DNA of 64,000 nt from Niabella sp. (GTDB lineage: Bacteria > Bacteroidota > Bacteroidia > Chitinophagales > Chitinophagaceae): contig NZ_JASLGT010000004.1 of NCBI RefSeq assembly GCF_030150205.1, positions 62,001 to 126,000 of the forward strand, given 5' to 3'. Made by a program: the position numbers and the translations under genes. Below are positions 40,226 to 50,802 of this stretch, in pieces (positions within the stretch are counted from its first letter, which is position 1; the number at the start of each line of letters is the position of its first letter). The notes beneath the pieces were generated by a model. It did not search any database. It was not told the DNA's origin and was given only the letters and a program-made list of their open reading frames with translations.

Positions 40226-41707
40226 CTACGGGAATTTTCCGGCTCCCCATTCTATAAAATCAAAATAGTGCAGCAACTCCGTTTCCCCGGAGGCCTTTCC
40301 GGCGGCGTCCCGGAGCGGCTGCAACTGGTTCCAGAGCTGTTGATTTTTATACCGTGGATTGCGGAAAGGAGCAAGCACCACAATCCTGAAGATATATTTT
40401 TCAAGAGGGTACAGGGCGTTTTTTCCTTTAAAGAACCGCTTATAAGAACGGATCTCGTATTCCAGGTATTCCAGGTCTTTGAGCTCATAATGTAAAACGA
40501 TATTCAGGAGCCGGCAAACCCGGTAATAGGGTAACGCATAGTTCTGTGTTTTCTTTAAAAGCACTTCGTTTAAAAATTTTACCGCCTTCTTAAAATTACG
40601 CATATGAAAATAAGCCAGGGATGCATAAAAGATCAGCTCTGCCTGTTTCTTTTCATGCACCAGCGAAAAGTTCCGGAAGCTGGAAACGGGGGTGATGCGG
40701 ATCTGATCCACCGCTTTTTCCCATTGCCCCAGGTACGCGTACTGGCTAAGCTCATATAACAGTGCTGTTTTCTTTACGAGGAACCTGAAGTAATCCGGGT
40801 AATGGTCCTGGTTTAGCTGGTGCAGCTTGTCAATAAAATAAGGCATTTCGTCATAGTGCCGGATCATTTTCAAACTGTCGAGGATGCCGTCCAGTGTACT
40901 GTAATAATCGATTGGCGGATTAGGGCGCAGTGGTGCATTCTTTTCAAAAAGCGTATTCAACACATAAAATGTCTTCAATGCAGATTGATAATCGCCGATA
41001 CGGGTAAAATAAAAAGACTGGAAGAGCAGATGGAGTTTACGGGATTCCAGGTGGTGTTTTGTTTTGTTGTTTACGATGGCCAGCTCGCTAAGCACAAGGT
41101 CGTCCAGTACCATTTTCTTTTCGGCCTTTCCTTTTTGCAACTGGTTGCCCAGCCGGTGTTTCAGTATTTCATACAGTGAATGATGCTCCTGCTCGTTCCG
41201 CAGATCTTTCAACAGATCCCGGGCGTCCTGTTGTTCGGCAATCAATGTTTTTTCATTGATGCCTTCAAAATTGATTTCGGAAAAATAATTGAGCTGTGTC
41301 CTTTTCAGGAGATACCGGAGCGGAAGTTTTTGAATCTTTTCGGCGATGGGCAGCAAGGTCCGGATCTCTGCAAAGGACTGTTCTAAGAGATTTCGTTGCC
41401 GGAACAGATCGGCCTTCATTATGCCATACATCAATTTAAACCCGTCATCGGCCTTTATTTTATTTTGGATCAACACATCCGTCACCGACTGAAATAAATA
41501 GCTGGCTGTGCTTTCTGCAGAGGAGGCCGGGCAGCGTTTCTGGAACTGCTGTTTTAAATACTTCCAGTCTGTTTTATCCGACCGGTCAATCAGGTCAAAA
41601 AGAATTACATATGCTTTTTCCTGCTGCTGTTTTTTAGCGCCCATTTTAAATTGCCGCTTTTCCGCGGCAGAAAGGGATTGGATCAAACGCACTAATGTAT
41701 CCGTCAT
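40226..41707 (-). CDS. Large helical-repeat protein of unknown function
   Basis: The protein has 493 residues with no signal peptide or membrane segment. It is highly helical and basic, with pairs of helices such as 'LHLLFQSFYFTRIGDYQSAL' and 'ELIFYASLAYFHMRNFKKAV' that resemble TPR repeats in the last 300 residues. The N-terminal 'LVRLIQSLSAAEKRQFKMGA' is a motif seen in related Bacteroidota proteins. The function is unknown; a scaffold or regulator is possible. It is divergent from the ribokinase gene with 168 nt between the starts. Confidence 0.72.
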   Translation of the reverse strand: MTDTLVRLIQSLSAAEKRQFKMGAKKQQQEKAYVILFDLIDRSDKTDWKYLKQQFQKRCPASSAESTASYLFQSVTDVLIQNKIKADDGFKLMYGIMKADLFRQRNLLEQSFAEIRTLLPIAEKIQKLPLRYLLKRTQLNYFSEINFEGINEKTLIAEQQDARDLLKDLRNEQEHHSLYEILKHRLGNQLQKGKAEKKMVLDDLVLSELAIVNNKTKHHLESRKLHLLFQSFYFTRIGDYQSALKTFYVLNTLFEKNAPLRPNPPIDYYSTLDGILDSLKMIRHYDEMPYFIDKLHQLNQDHYPDYFRFLVKKTALLYELSQYAYLGQWEKAVDQIRITPVSSFRNFSLVHEKKQAELIFYASLAYFHMRNFKKAVKFLNEVLLKKTQNYALPYYRVCRLLNIVLHYELKDLEYLEYEIRSYKRFFKGKNALYPLEKYIFRIVVLAPFRNPRYKNQQLWNQLQPLRDAAGKASGETELLHYFDFIEWGAGKFP

Positions 41708-41875
41708 AAATATGTGTTTTTTATTCTTTTTATTTTATAAATATATAATAACCAGTTGATTGAATCATGGTTTGTTTATTTTTTGTTAGTTATGAATATT
41801 TATTTTTAAGAAACAAGGTTTTAAGAAAGCAGGGACGGTGTATTATTTTCGAAAACTGAAACACGATTGTATACC

Positions 41876-42823
41876 ATGCAGAAAAAACAACAGAACAATG
41901 TTCCCAGGATAGCTGTGGTTGGCAGTACCAATATGGATATGGTGGTAAATGCGGAACGCATTCCTGTACCAGGCGAAACGATCCTGGCACATAATTTTTT
42001 TATGAACCCGGGAGGCAAGGGCGCCAACCAAGCAGTAACGGTGGCCCGTTTAGGAGGAGACACCCTGTTTATCTCCAAAGTGGGCAATGATGTATTTGGC
42101 CGGCAATCTTCACAGCTGTTTCATGAGGAAGGTATTGATACGCGCTTTATGCTGTCGGATGATATCCTGCCTTCGGGCGTGGCTTTGATCACCGTAGATC
42201 AAAAAGGAGAGAACAGCATTGTTGTAAGTCAGGGCGCCAACAACGCATTGCTTCCGGAAGATTTTACGGGAGAGGTGCTGAAGGAGCTGGAAAAATGTAA
42301 GATGGTGCTGATGCAGTTTGAAACCCCTATGGAAACCATCCTGCATGTGGCACAGTATGCGGCATCAAGAAATATAAAAGTGGTCATCAATCCTGCCCCC
42401 GTGCAGGCGATTCCACCGCAGTTACTGGAATATACACATATCATCACACCCAATGAAACCGAAGCGGAATTGCTCACCGGCATACCGATTAAAAACCTGG
42501 AGACCGCAAAAAAAGCGGCGAAGGCTATCCGTGCAATGGGTGCTTCCATTGTGATTATAACACTGGGCGCACAGGGAGCCCTGGTTTGTGAGGAGGAAGG
42601 GATGACCCTGGTACCCTCCGAAACGGTTCAGGCGGTAGATACCACCGCCGCCGGGGATGTGTTTAACGGCGCACTGGTTGTAGGCCTTTCCAATGGTATG
42701 GAATTGGCGGAGGCTACACGGTTCGCCTGCAGGGCTGCTGCCATTTCGGTAACCCGCGAAGGTGCACAATCATCCATACCTTATTACAACGAAGTGATTG
42801 CACATTTTATCGGGAAGGATTAA
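41876..42823 (+). CDS. rbsK: Ribokinase (PfkB family)
   Basis: ATG 41876 (MQKKQQNNVPRIAVVGSTNM) is chosen over an in-frame TTG at 41867. The protein has 315 residues. PfkB motifs are 'GGKGANQAVTVARLG' near the N-terminus, and 'VDTTAAGDVFNGALV' with the catalytic Asp of the GAGD-type loop. 'ITLGAQGALV' is the ATP-side strand. It phosphorylates D-ribose or a close sugar to ribose-5-phosphate. It is the first gene of a six-gene operon with a GH127-like enzyme, a permease and SusC/SusD, so the sugar probably comes from that system. Confidence 0.92.
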   Translation: MQKKQQNNVPRIAVVGSTNMDMVVNAERIPVPGETILAHNFFMNPGGKGANQAVTVARLGGDTLFISKVGNDVFGRQSSQLFHEEGIDTRFMLSDDILPSGVALITVDQKGENSIVVSQGANNALLPEDFTGEVLKELEKCKMVLMQFETPMETILHVAQYAASRNIKVVINPAPVQAIPPQLLEYTHIITPNETEAELLTGIPIKNLETAKKAAKAIRAMGASIVIITLGAQGALVCEEEGMTLVPSETVQAVDTTAAGDVFNGALVVGLSNGMELAEATRFACRAAAISVTREGAQSSIPYYNEVIAHFIGKD

Positions 42824-42877
42824 CCATTCCCGGATCATATAGAACCCATTATTCAAGACTATTAAAATATAACGATC

Positions 42878-44722
42878 ATGCTGATTCAAAAACTCCTTGC
42901 TGCATTCTTATTTACAGGAACGGTGCTTTCACCGGTTCAGGCACAGCAGGCATCGCTGCCGGTTTATAAAACAGATTATACCGTGCCGGCTGCTTATGCT
43001 GTTCAGCTGCCGGAAAACGACCGGCTGACCGGTTACCTGGGAATGCGTTATGATTATAACCTCAATAACCGGTTGCTGAAAATCGACGAAAAGGGCATCC
43101 TGGAAGGGTTTCAGTCCCGGCCGGGCAAACAACGCTGGGTAGGGGAGCATGTAGGAAAATATCTGGAAACCGCCGCCAATACCTGGATGATCACGCGGAA
43201 CGCAGCGCTGAAAACCCAGATGGACCGTATTTTTAATGAGCTGATCAAAACCCAGCTGCCGGATGGTTACCTGGGTACCTATCTGCCCGATAGTTACTGG
43301 ACCTCCTGGGATGTATGGGTGCATAAATACGACCTGCTGGGACTGCTGGCCTATTACAGGGTAACAGGAGATCACCGGGCACTGGATGCAGCTGTAAAGG
43401 TGGGCAACCTGCTGGTTAAAAATTTTGGTGACGCTGCCGGACAAAAGGATATCATTAAAGCCGGATCGCATGTGGGCATGGCCGCCACTTCTGTAATTGA
43501 CCCCATGGCGGATCTGTATATGTGGACGGGTGACCAGCGGTACCTTGATTTTTGCCGGTATATCATCAAATCGTACGAACATGAAGGTGGTCCTTCCATT
43601 GTTAAAACCTTATTGCGGGAAAAACAGGTAGACAAGGTAGCAAATGGCAAGGCCTATGAGATGATGTCGAACCTGGTAGGTATAGCTAAACTATACCGCC
43701 TTACGGGGGAAGATCAATACCTGAAAGCCGTGCAGTATGCGGTTGATGATATTACCGCCAAACGCCTTTTTATTACCGGAAGCACCAGCGATCATGAACA
43801 CTTTAAGCCGGATTATGTGTTGCAGGCAGACACCGCCGCACATATGGGCGAGGGCTGTGTAACCACTACCTGGATCCAGCTGAATATGCAGTTGTTTGCC
43901 ATCAGCGGGGACCTGAAATATTATAATGAAATTGAAAAAGCGGTGTACAACCATTTACTGGGTGCTGAAAATCCGGAAACCGGCTGTGTGAGCTATTATA
44001 CACCACTGATTGGTGTAAAACCCTATCGTTGTCATATTACCTGCTGTTTGTCCAGCGTTCCCCGGGGTATTGCGCTGATTCCTTACCTCAACTATGGAAA
44101 ACTCAATAGCCGCCCTACCGTACTGATGTATGAAGCGGCGGATATCAGGGACCAGATTCAAACGGCCGGCGGCCAAACGCTTCCCCTTACCATGCAGATC
44201 CGGTCTGAGTTTCCTGCAGCGGGAAAGGCCGCCATCCAGGTGCAGCTTCCCTCCGCGGCCCGCTTTGCATTGCAGCTGCGGGTGCCGGTTTGGGCAACAA
44301 AGTTTAAGGCAACGGTTGGCGGAAAAACATATACCGGCAATGCCAATGAACTTATCCGGATCGACCGTAACTGGAGCCGGGAAAATACGATTGCGGTATC
44401 ATTTGAAATTCCTGTAAGTGTATTGCCAGGCGGTCAGAGCTATCCCAATTTTATAGCCGTGAAAAGAGGCCCGCAGGTATTGTCTGTTGACCAGTCCCTG
44501 AATCCCTCTTTTGATATTACAAAACTAACCTTCCAAATGCCGTCTGTGCTGCAGCTTACCAATGCTGCTGCAAAGCTTCCGGCACAGTGGATCGGCAAGC
44601 AGGCGTATATCGCTCAACTGAAGACCGCAGCAAACAAAACACAGCCGGTGGTGCTGGTGCCATATGCGGAGGCCAGTCAAACCGGTGGCGATGCCAGTGT
44701 TTGGATACCAGCGTCGAAATAA
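42878..44722 (+). CDS. Secreted GH127-like glycoside hydrolase (DUF1680)
   Basis: The protein has 614 residues with a signal peptide (MLIQKLLAAFLFTGTVLSPV QAQQ). The (alpha/alpha)6 barrel has the family's zinc/thiolate site: Glu325 and Cys327 in 'AHMGEGCVTTTW', and Cys389-Cys390 in 'YRCHITCCLSSVPRGIALIP', where the equivalent Cys is the nucleophile in characterised GH127 enzymes. Members are beta-L-arabinofuranosidases and related enzymes acting on furanoses. Located between a ribokinase and a sugar permease, it may release ribofuranose or arabinofuranose residues (inferred). It lies 54 nt after rbsK. Confidence 0.85.
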   Translation: MLIQKLLAAFLFTGTVLSPVQAQQASLPVYKTDYTVPAAYAVQLPENDRLTGYLGMRYDYNLNNRLLKIDEKGILEGFQSRPGKQRWVGEHVGKYLETAANTWMITRNAALKTQMDRIFNELIKTQLPDGYLGTYLPDSYWTSWDVWVHKYDLLGLLAYYRVTGDHRALDAAVKVGNLLVKNFGDAAGQKDIIKAGSHVGMAATSVIDPMADLYMWTGDQRYLDFCRYIIKSYEHEGGPSIVKTLLREKQVDKVANGKAYEMMSNLVGIAKLYRLTGEDQYLKAVQYAVDDITAKRLFITGSTSDHEHFKPDYVLQADTAAHMGEGCVTTTWIQLNMQLFAISGDLKYYNEIEKAVYNHLLGAENPETGCVSYYTPLIGVKPYRCHITCCLSSVPRGIALIPYLNYGKLNSRPTVLMYEAADIRDQIQTAGGQTLPLTMQIRSEFPAAGKAAIQVQLPSAARFALQLRVPVWATKFKATVGGKTYTGNANELIRIDRNWSRENTIAVSFEIPVSVLPGGQSYPNFIAVKRGPQVLSVDQSLNPSFDITKLTFQMPSVLQLTNAAAKLPAQWIGKQAYIAQLKTAANKTQPVVLVPYAEASQTGGDASVWIPASK

Positions 44723-44754
44723 AATAGCTTTTCTAACGATCAAAAAATTGCCTT

Positions 44755-45756
44755 ATGTACATTGTAGATAATTACTCACTGGCCGTGTTCTTTTGTGTGA
44801 TCACGATGTTTTGCTGGGGTTCCTGGGCCAACACACAAAAACTGGCAGCTAAAACCTGGCGGTATGAATTTTTCTATTGGGATTATGTGATCGGGGTGCT
44901 GCTGTTTTCATTGCTATCGGCTTTTACGCTGGGCAGTTATGGAGCGCAGGGGCGTGGTTTCCTGGAAGACCTGGCACAGGCCGATACAAAAAATTTGCTG
45001 AGTGCCTTCATGGGCGGTGTGGTCTTTAATGCAGCCAATATCCTGTTATCGGCGGCCATTGCATTATGCGGTATGTCGGTAGCGTTCCCGGTGGGGATCG
45101 GTATAGCCCTGGTGCTGGGTGTGATCGTTAATTATTTTGGTGCAGCCAAGGGCGATTCCACGTTTATCTGGCTGGGGATCGGGCTCATCATGGTGGCCAT
45201 TTTGTTTAATGCAATGGCCTACCGGAAAGCACAGGTTGGTGCGCGGAAGGCTTCGGCCAGGGGAATTGTGTTATCCATCGTTGCGGGTTTTATCATGGCC
45301 TTTTTCTATCGCTTTGTAGCGGCATCGATGGATCTTTCCAATTTTGAAAATCCGGCGGCCGGAAAGATGACGTCTTATACGGCCGTGGTGATCTTTGCGG
45401 TGGGGATCTTTATCAGTAATTTTCTTTTTAACACCATTGCTATGAAAAAGCCCGTGGAAGGAGCGCCACTTTCTATTTCCGGGTATTTTAAAGGAAGTTT
45501 TAAAACCCACCTGGTAGGCGTATTGGGCGGAATGATCTGGTGTGTAGGCCAGTCCTTCAGTCTCATTGCCTCCGGCAAGGCAGGTGCGGCTATTTCCTAT
45601 GGTCTGGGCCAGGGTGCTACGTTGGTGTCTGCACTTTGGGGCATCCTGATCTGGAAAGAATTTAAACAGGCACCGCCTGCAGCAAACCGGCTCAACCTGG
45701 GTATGTTTATTTTATTCATACTGGGACTTACGGCGCTGATTTACGCGGGCGCCTAA
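44755..45756 (+). CDS. GRP/DMT-family sugar permease
   Basis: The protein has 333 residues with about ten membrane helices in two halves, the shape of glucose/ribose permease (GRP) and RhaT-type transporters. Conserved stretches are 'VITMFCWGSWANTQKLAAKT' at the start, 'GIGIALVLGVIVNYF' and 'ISYGLGQGATLVSALWGILI' near the end. It likely moves the liberated monosaccharide across the inner membrane, filling the transporter role seen in ribose-utilization loci. Located 32 nt after the GH127-like gene and 47 nt before susC. Confidence 0.82.
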   Translation: MYIVDNYSLAVFFCVITMFCWGSWANTQKLAAKTWRYEFFYWDYVIGVLLFSLLSAFTLGSYGAQGRGFLEDLAQADTKNLLSAFMGGVVFNAANILLSAAIALCGMSVAFPVGIGIALVLGVIVNYFGAAKGDSTFIWLGIGLIMVAILFNAMAYRKAQVGARKASARGIVLSIVAGFIMAFFYRFVAASMDLSNFENPAAGKMTSYTAVVIFAVGIFISNFLFNTIAMKKPVEGAPLSISGYFKGSFKTHLVGVLGGMIWCVGQSFSLIASGKAGAAISYGLGQGATLVSALWGILIWKEFKQAPPAANRLNLGMFILFILGLTALIYAGA

Positions 45757-45803
45757 AGGCTGGGTCTGATTGCTTTTATTTTTCCATTTTTTAAACGGTT
45801 TCT

Positions 45804-48800
45804 ATGTCATTTAATACATATCCCGTAAGGGCAGCCCTTCTTTTGTCCTTACTTTTCCTCAGTTTCCAGTCGTTCGCCCAAAAAAAATTAAAACCCGTGG
45901 CCGGCGTGGTAACGGATGATGCCGGGCAAGCGGTATCAGGAGCCTCCGTGATCATTAAAGGAACATCCGGCGGGCAGGCTACCGATAGCCTGGGCCGGTT
46001 TGCTATGGATGTACCATCCAACGGTGTGCTGCTCATCAGCGCCACGGGTTATAATAACCAGGAGCTGCGGATCAATGGTCAGCGGGAATACGCTGTTGTT
46101 CTGGTGCAAAAGAAAGATGCACTCAGTGAAGTAGTGGTGATCGGTTACGGATCTGCCCGCAAAAAAGATCTGACCGGTGCGGTGCAAACCGTAAACCTCG
46201 AAAATTCGCCACTGGCCACTTTGCCCAATACCAATGCGCTGCAGGCTTTGTCCGGTACGGTTTCCGGGCTGGTAGTGCCACCGCAGTCCAAGGCCGGACA
46301 GGATCCCCTGGCATCGATCAATATCCGCGGCGATCATTCTATTGATCCTTCGGGTTCCGGGTTGAACCGCCCACTGATTGTGATCGATGATATCATCTTT
46401 AACGGAAGCATGAACCAGGTTAATATGCAGGATGTGGCATCCATCAATGTATTAAAGGATGCCAGCTCTGCTGCAATCTATGGTTCCCGGTCGGCCAATG
46501 GAGTAATCATCATTACTACTAAAAAAGGAAGATCGCCCAAGCCGGTACTCACCCTCAATTCATCCTATGCGTTTCAAAACTGGTCGCGTAAACCGGAGAT
46601 GCAAATGGACATTGATAAGTTGTTAAAGAACCGCTGGGATTATTTTATCAATGCCGGCCGAATTCCCGCCAATACCGAGTTTAATGCATCGCTGATCTTA
46701 ACACCACAGGAACTGGAGGCATATAATAAAGGCATTAAAACGAACTGGCTGGACGAAATTACACAGTATGCGCCCGTGCAGAATCATAACCTGAGTGTAT
46801 CCGGGAACGCTCAGAATGTAAACTATTATTTATCAGCCGGGATACTGGACCAGAAGGGAGTGATCTATAACGACCACTATAAAAAGGCCACGTTTTTAGG
46901 AAAGATCGAAACAAAGATTAACCGGTATATCACACTTGGCGCAAAGGCCAACTATTACAGTGCCGATAATTCCGGTTTAACGCCGAGCATGCAGCTGGCT
47001 ACCTGGATGTCGCCTCTCAGTGCCAATCAAACCTTTACACCAGGCTATGAACAATGGATCCCTTCCAATCCTTCCGGATCCAGCGCACGCAATCCCTTTG
47101 TGGGTTTTGAGCGGCAGGTAGGACCCACATACGGATCGGATGAAAACAAATCGCAGAACATCGATGGGGCCGGCTGGCTGGTAATCCAGGCACCCTGGAT
47201 TAAAGGACTGAAGTATAAGCTAACAGTAAACGGCACACAGACGTATTCGGTATACAACCTGGATGTAGGTCCCCAGCTCTTTGTAGATACGCGCAATACC
47301 GCCAATATGGATAATGTGGAAAATTTCTGGTCCATGGCCTATTCCACGGCGCGTACTGCCAATACCCGCACCTGGCTTATCGACCAGATCCTGACCTATA
47401 CCAATACCTTTAATAAACACAGTGTGGATGTTATGGCCGGGTATACCCGGGATGCCATGCGCTACAATGGACTGAGCACCGAAGGCAATGGGTATCGTAT
47501 GCCTAATCCGCTGAAATGGAACGGTATCAATATGGCCATTACGCAAAAGGTAAGTAAAGCGGAATCGCGGTACCAGAACCTGGCCATGATGGTACGCGCC
47601 AACTATAACTATGATAGTAAGTATTACCTCACCGCTACCTTTCGCCGGGATGGATTTTCAGGATTTGCTCCCGGAAATAAATATGGCAATTTCCCCGGTA
47701 TATCGGTGGGATGGGCCTTGTCTGAAATGGGCTTTTTCCGGAAAAATACCTGGATCGAATATCTGAAACTAAGGGCTTCCTGGGGCGCCACCGGCAATCA
47801 AAGTATTGCGCCTTACGAAACCCTGTCTACCGTAGGACTGGATTATACCGTTTTTGGAGATAACTCCGGACTGGCCCTGTATCCCAACCGGATGAGTAAT
47901 GCAAAACTAAGCTGGTCTACTACCACCACGCAAAATCTTGGGGTTGATTTTACCTTGCTCAAGGGAAGCGTGTTCGGTAATATTGATGTATACAAGTCGC
48001 AGACAAAGGATCAGTTGCTGACCCGCAGCCTGCCCTATATGAATGGCTTTTTAACAGTACGGACCAATGTGGGCCGCGTGGATAACCAGGGAGTGGAACT
48101 CGTATTAAATACGGTACCGGTGGATGCTGTGCGTACAAAAGGCCTGGGCTGGCAAAGCGGGATCGTGTTTTCCCGGAACCGCAACAAGATCGTGGAGCTG
48201 TATGGTACCTATGATGCAAATGGCCGGCCCAAGAGCGATATCTCCGGTGCTCCGGCTGGGGATGCCTATATCGTAGGCAAATCCATTCATAGTGTTTGGG
48301 ATTATAAGATGATCGGCATTGTACAAAAGGATGACCAGGAATATATCGACCGGTATAAAGCCAAACCGGGCGATGTTAAATTTCTTGATTATAATAATGA
48401 TGGCAAGATCAATGCAGACGACTATCATTACCAGGGTACCCGCGATCCCCTGTTTACGCTCAATTTTAATAATACCATCTCTTATAAAAAACTTGCCCTT
48501 TATTTCAGTTTTAAATGGGTGGCGGGTGATGATGAACATTACCTGGGAAAAGACCGCTATGGAACCATGGCCTCAATGGCCATTGCCAACGGATCGCAGT
48601 TAAAGCGGGTAGATCCCTGGACGCCGGATAATCCTACGAATGTATACCCCCGGGTAGACTGGGTAAACAGCCTGAACTATTGGTTCTGGAATACGCGGTC
48701 GTTTGTAAAACTAAAAGACCTTACGCTTTCCTATACATTGGATGGCCGGCCGGATGCAAAGATCCGGTATCAGAACCTGAAGCTGTATGCCAGTGCCAAT

Positions 48801-48938
48801 AACCTGTTCACACTGACCAAATGGACGGGGCTGGATCCCGAAGACGGTGGTACGATCGCAGCAAATCCAGGAAGCATCTTCTACGGCAGCTTCCCGGTGT
48901 TGCGCACCTATTCCTTCGGGCTGATATTTTCTTTTTAA
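45804..48938 (+). CDS. SusC/RagA-family TonB-dependent outer-membrane transporter
   Basis: The protein has 1044 residues. It has a signal peptide (to about residue 25, 'FQSFAQ'), an N-terminal carboxypeptidase-regulatory-like domain (about 30-105), 'EVVVIGYGSARKKDLTGAVQ' at the start of the plug, and the plug signature 'INVLKDASSAAIYGSRSANG' plus 'VIIITTKKGR'. A long 22-strand barrel ends in an aromatic residue (YSFGLIFSF). It imports oligosaccharides over 600 Da through the outer membrane, powered by TonB, with the SusD lid encoded directly downstream. The gene pair is a polysaccharide-utilization hallmark. Confidence 0.96.
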   Translation: MSFNTYPVRAALLLSLLFLSFQSFAQKKLKPVAGVVTDDAGQAVSGASVIIKGTSGGQATDSLGRFAMDVPSNGVLLISATGYNNQELRINGQREYAVVLVQKKDALSEVVVIGYGSARKKDLTGAVQTVNLENSPLATLPNTNALQALSGTVSGLVVPPQSKAGQDPLASINIRGDHSIDPSGSGLNRPLIVIDDIIFNGSMNQVNMQDVASINVLKDASSAAIYGSRSANGVIIITTKKGRSPKPVLTLNSSYAFQNWSRKPEMQMDIDKLLKNRWDYFINAGRIPANTEFNASLILTPQELEAYNKGIKTNWLDEITQYAPVQNHNLSVSGNAQNVNYYLSAGILDQKGVIYNDHYKKATFLGKIETKINRYITLGAKANYYSADNSGLTPSMQLATWMSPLSANQTFTPGYEQWIPSNPSGSSARNPFVGFERQVGPTYGSDENKSQNIDGAGWLVIQAPWIKGLKYKLTVNGTQTYSVYNLDVGPQLFVDTRNTANMDNVENFWSMAYSTARTANTRTWLIDQILTYTNTFNKHSVDVMAGYTRDAMRYNGLSTEGNGYRMPNPLKWNGINMAITQKVSKAESRYQNLAMMVRANYNYDSKYYLTATFRRDGFSGFAPGNKYGNFPGISVGWALSEMGFFRKNTWIEYLKLRASWGATGNQSIAPYETLSTVGLDYTVFGDNSGLALYPNRMSNAKLSWSTTTTQNLGVDFTLLKGSVFGNIDVYKSQTKDQLLTRSLPYMNGFLTVRTNVGRVDNQGVELVLNTVPVDAVRTKGLGWQSGIVFSRNRNKIVELYGTYDANGRPKSDISGAPAGDAYIVGKSIHSVWDYKMIGIVQKDDQEYIDRYKAKPGDVKFLDYNNDGKINADDYHYQGTRDPLFTLNFNNTISYKKLALYFSFKWVAGDDEHYLGKDRYGTMASMAIANGSQLKRVDPWTPDNPTNVYPRVDWVNSLNYWFWNTRSFVKLKDLTLSYTLDGRPDAKIRYQNLKLYASANNLFTLTKWTGLDPEDGGTIAANPGSIFYGSFPVLRTYSFGLIFSF

Positions 48939-48947
48939 TTCCAAAAA

Positions 48948-50729
48948 ATGATTGTTATGAAATTTCGTTTAAATAGCATCAAAAAGATCGCACCCGTTTG
49001 CCTGTTTTTAGCCATGACCGGCTGCCGCAATGATGCCTTCCTTGATGAGCCGGTATTTCAGCTGACCACGCAGACCGCTTATAAAACACCGGCGCAAATT
49101 GATCTTGCCATCAACTACCTGCATAACCGGATGCAGTATTTAAGTATCTCATCTTACCAGTATCACAACTATATGATGACCGGCCTGGGACTGGATGCGT
49201 TTTTTAGCACCAATACGGAGTTTACTACCAGCAACTGGAAACTGATGACACCTTCAGAGCCGGGCTACAATGCCTATTGGGCTACCGGCATGAGCCAGAT
49301 CATTACGTATGCAAATACGATCATTGAGGCTTGTAATAACCCCGCCGTGAAATTTGTAAGTGAACAGCAACAGAAGGAATTGCTGGGAGAAGCCCTGTTC
49401 TTCCGGGCCTGGGGCCATCGCTGTTTGGTGGGCATGTTTGGCGACTGGCCGGTAGTTACCAAAGTAGAAAAAACACCCAGGCTGGATTACACACGGGCGC
49501 CGAGGGTAGAGGTATGGAAGCAATGCCGGGAAGACCTGCTTGTGGCGGCGGCCGGTTTGCCCAAAACAACAATCCGGCCCGGGCGCATCGTGCGTGCGGC
49601 GGCAGATCATCTGCTGGCCGAGATTTGCATCAGCCTGGGCGATCATACAAAAGATAAGCACTACTATACGGAGGCTGTTAATGCCGCTACCAATGTGATC
49701 AGCGGCGCAGACGGCGACTATCAGCTGATGAAGAACCGGTTTGGGAAAAGAGCCGGTGAGGCCGGCAAAGATGTGTACTGGGACCTGTTCCGGGCGGGTA
49801 ATTTCAACTACCAGGATGGGAATAAGGAATCGATCTGGACGGTTCAGTATGATTACAACAATGCGATCGGTGGAACAGGAGGCATGCCTGGTTCTGCCAC
49901 CACTAATAAACTCCTGCTTGAATTTGCCTTTCAGTCGACCTCCTATTTTGTAGACAGGCAACTGAAAGACGCCAGTGGGAAATCATATTACTTTTTTGGA
50001 GATGGGGCGGTGAAATTTCCAAATGGAAAGTCGAGCCAGGCCGGAAACGATGAACGCGGTGTGGGAACGGCTCAGAACCGGCCCACCAACTATTTCCTGT
50101 ATACCATCTGGGAGGGTGCCGGAGGCGATATCCGGAATTCGGAAGCCAATATCGAGCGCAATATTAAACAGGCCGGCGGGCGGCCCTGGAAAGAAGTGTT
50201 TGACGAAATAAAAAGCAGGGGCGACTGGAATAAGATCATTCCCAACGATACTATCCGGAGCATTTATCCCCGGATCTGGAAATTTTCAACGGATAAACAT
50301 ATTAACGGGAACCCTGAATTCTATGATGCGGATATTTACGTGATGCGGCTGCCGGAAACCTATTTACTAAGGGCCGAAGCTTATATGAAAAACGACCAGC
50401 TGTCGCAGGCAAAGGATGATATCAATGAAGTACGGGCAAGAGCAAATGCCCCGCTCATTACCGCAGCCAGTGTAAATATGGATTATATCCTCGATGAACG
50501 GGCGCGGGAATTGTTTGGAGAAGAGTATCGCCTGGTAACGCTGAGCCGGCTTTCTTCGAAAGAAAACCCGGTATTGGTACAACGGGTGCTCAAGTACGGC
50601 TGGGGTTTCCCGGACCTGCCCAAAGAATCCCGGCCCAATATCCAGCCACATCAATGGGTATACCCGGTTCCCCAGGCGATCATCAATTCCAATACCGATG
50701 CGGTGTTCCGGCAAAACGAAGGGTATTGA
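48948..50729 (+). CDS. SusD/RagB-family outer-membrane lipoprotein
   Basis: The start is ATG 48948 or, equally plausibly, 48957. The protein has about 590 residues with a lipoprotein signal (lipobox A-M-T-G-C). The helical SusD fold has TPR-like pairs: 'LLGEALFFRAWGHRCLVGMF' at the N-terminal part, and the C-terminal 'LPETYLLRAEAYMKNDQLSQ' plus 'AKDDINEVRARANA' and 'YILDERARELFGEEYRLVTL' that mark the RagB/SusD domain. It caps the SusC barrel and binds the glycan ligand on the cell surface. It starts only 9-18 nt after susC. Confidence 0.95.
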   Translation: MIVMKFRLNSIKKIAPVCLFLAMTGCRNDAFLDEPVFQLTTQTAYKTPAQIDLAINYLHNRMQYLSISSYQYHNYMMTGLGLDAFFSTNTEFTTSNWKLMTPSEPGYNAYWATGMSQIITYANTIIEACNNPAVKFVSEQQQKELLGEALFFRAWGHRCLVGMFGDWPVVTKVEKTPRLDYTRAPRVEVWKQCREDLLVAAAGLPKTTIRPGRIVRAAADHLLAEICISLGDHTKDKHYYTEAVNAATNVISGADGDYQLMKNRFGKRAGEAGKDVYWDLFRAGNFNYQDGNKESIWTVQYDYNNAIGGTGGMPGSATTNKLLLEFAFQSTSYFVDRQLKDASGKSYYFFGDGAVKFPNGKSSQAGNDERGVGTAQNRPTNYFLYTIWEGAGGDIRNSEANIERNIKQAGGRPWKEVFDEIKSRGDWNKIIPNDTIRSIYPRIWKFSTDKHINGNPEFYDADIYVMRLPETYLLRAEAYMKNDQLSQAKDDINEVRARANAPLITAASVNMDYILDERARELFGEEYRLVTLSRLSSKENPVLVQRVLKYGWGFPDLPKESRPNIQPHQWVYPVPQAIINSNTDAVFRQNEGY

Positions 50730-50802
50730 TGCACTCCGGTACAGATCAGGATGCTGTATTGGAAGATGTTTCATAAATTGTGGCGATGGGAGCAATAACG
50801 AT

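Noticed and set aside
42929..43582. A 217-residue minus-strand open frame
   Set aside because: It is antisense to the GH127-like gene, which has catalytic residues and a signal peptide.
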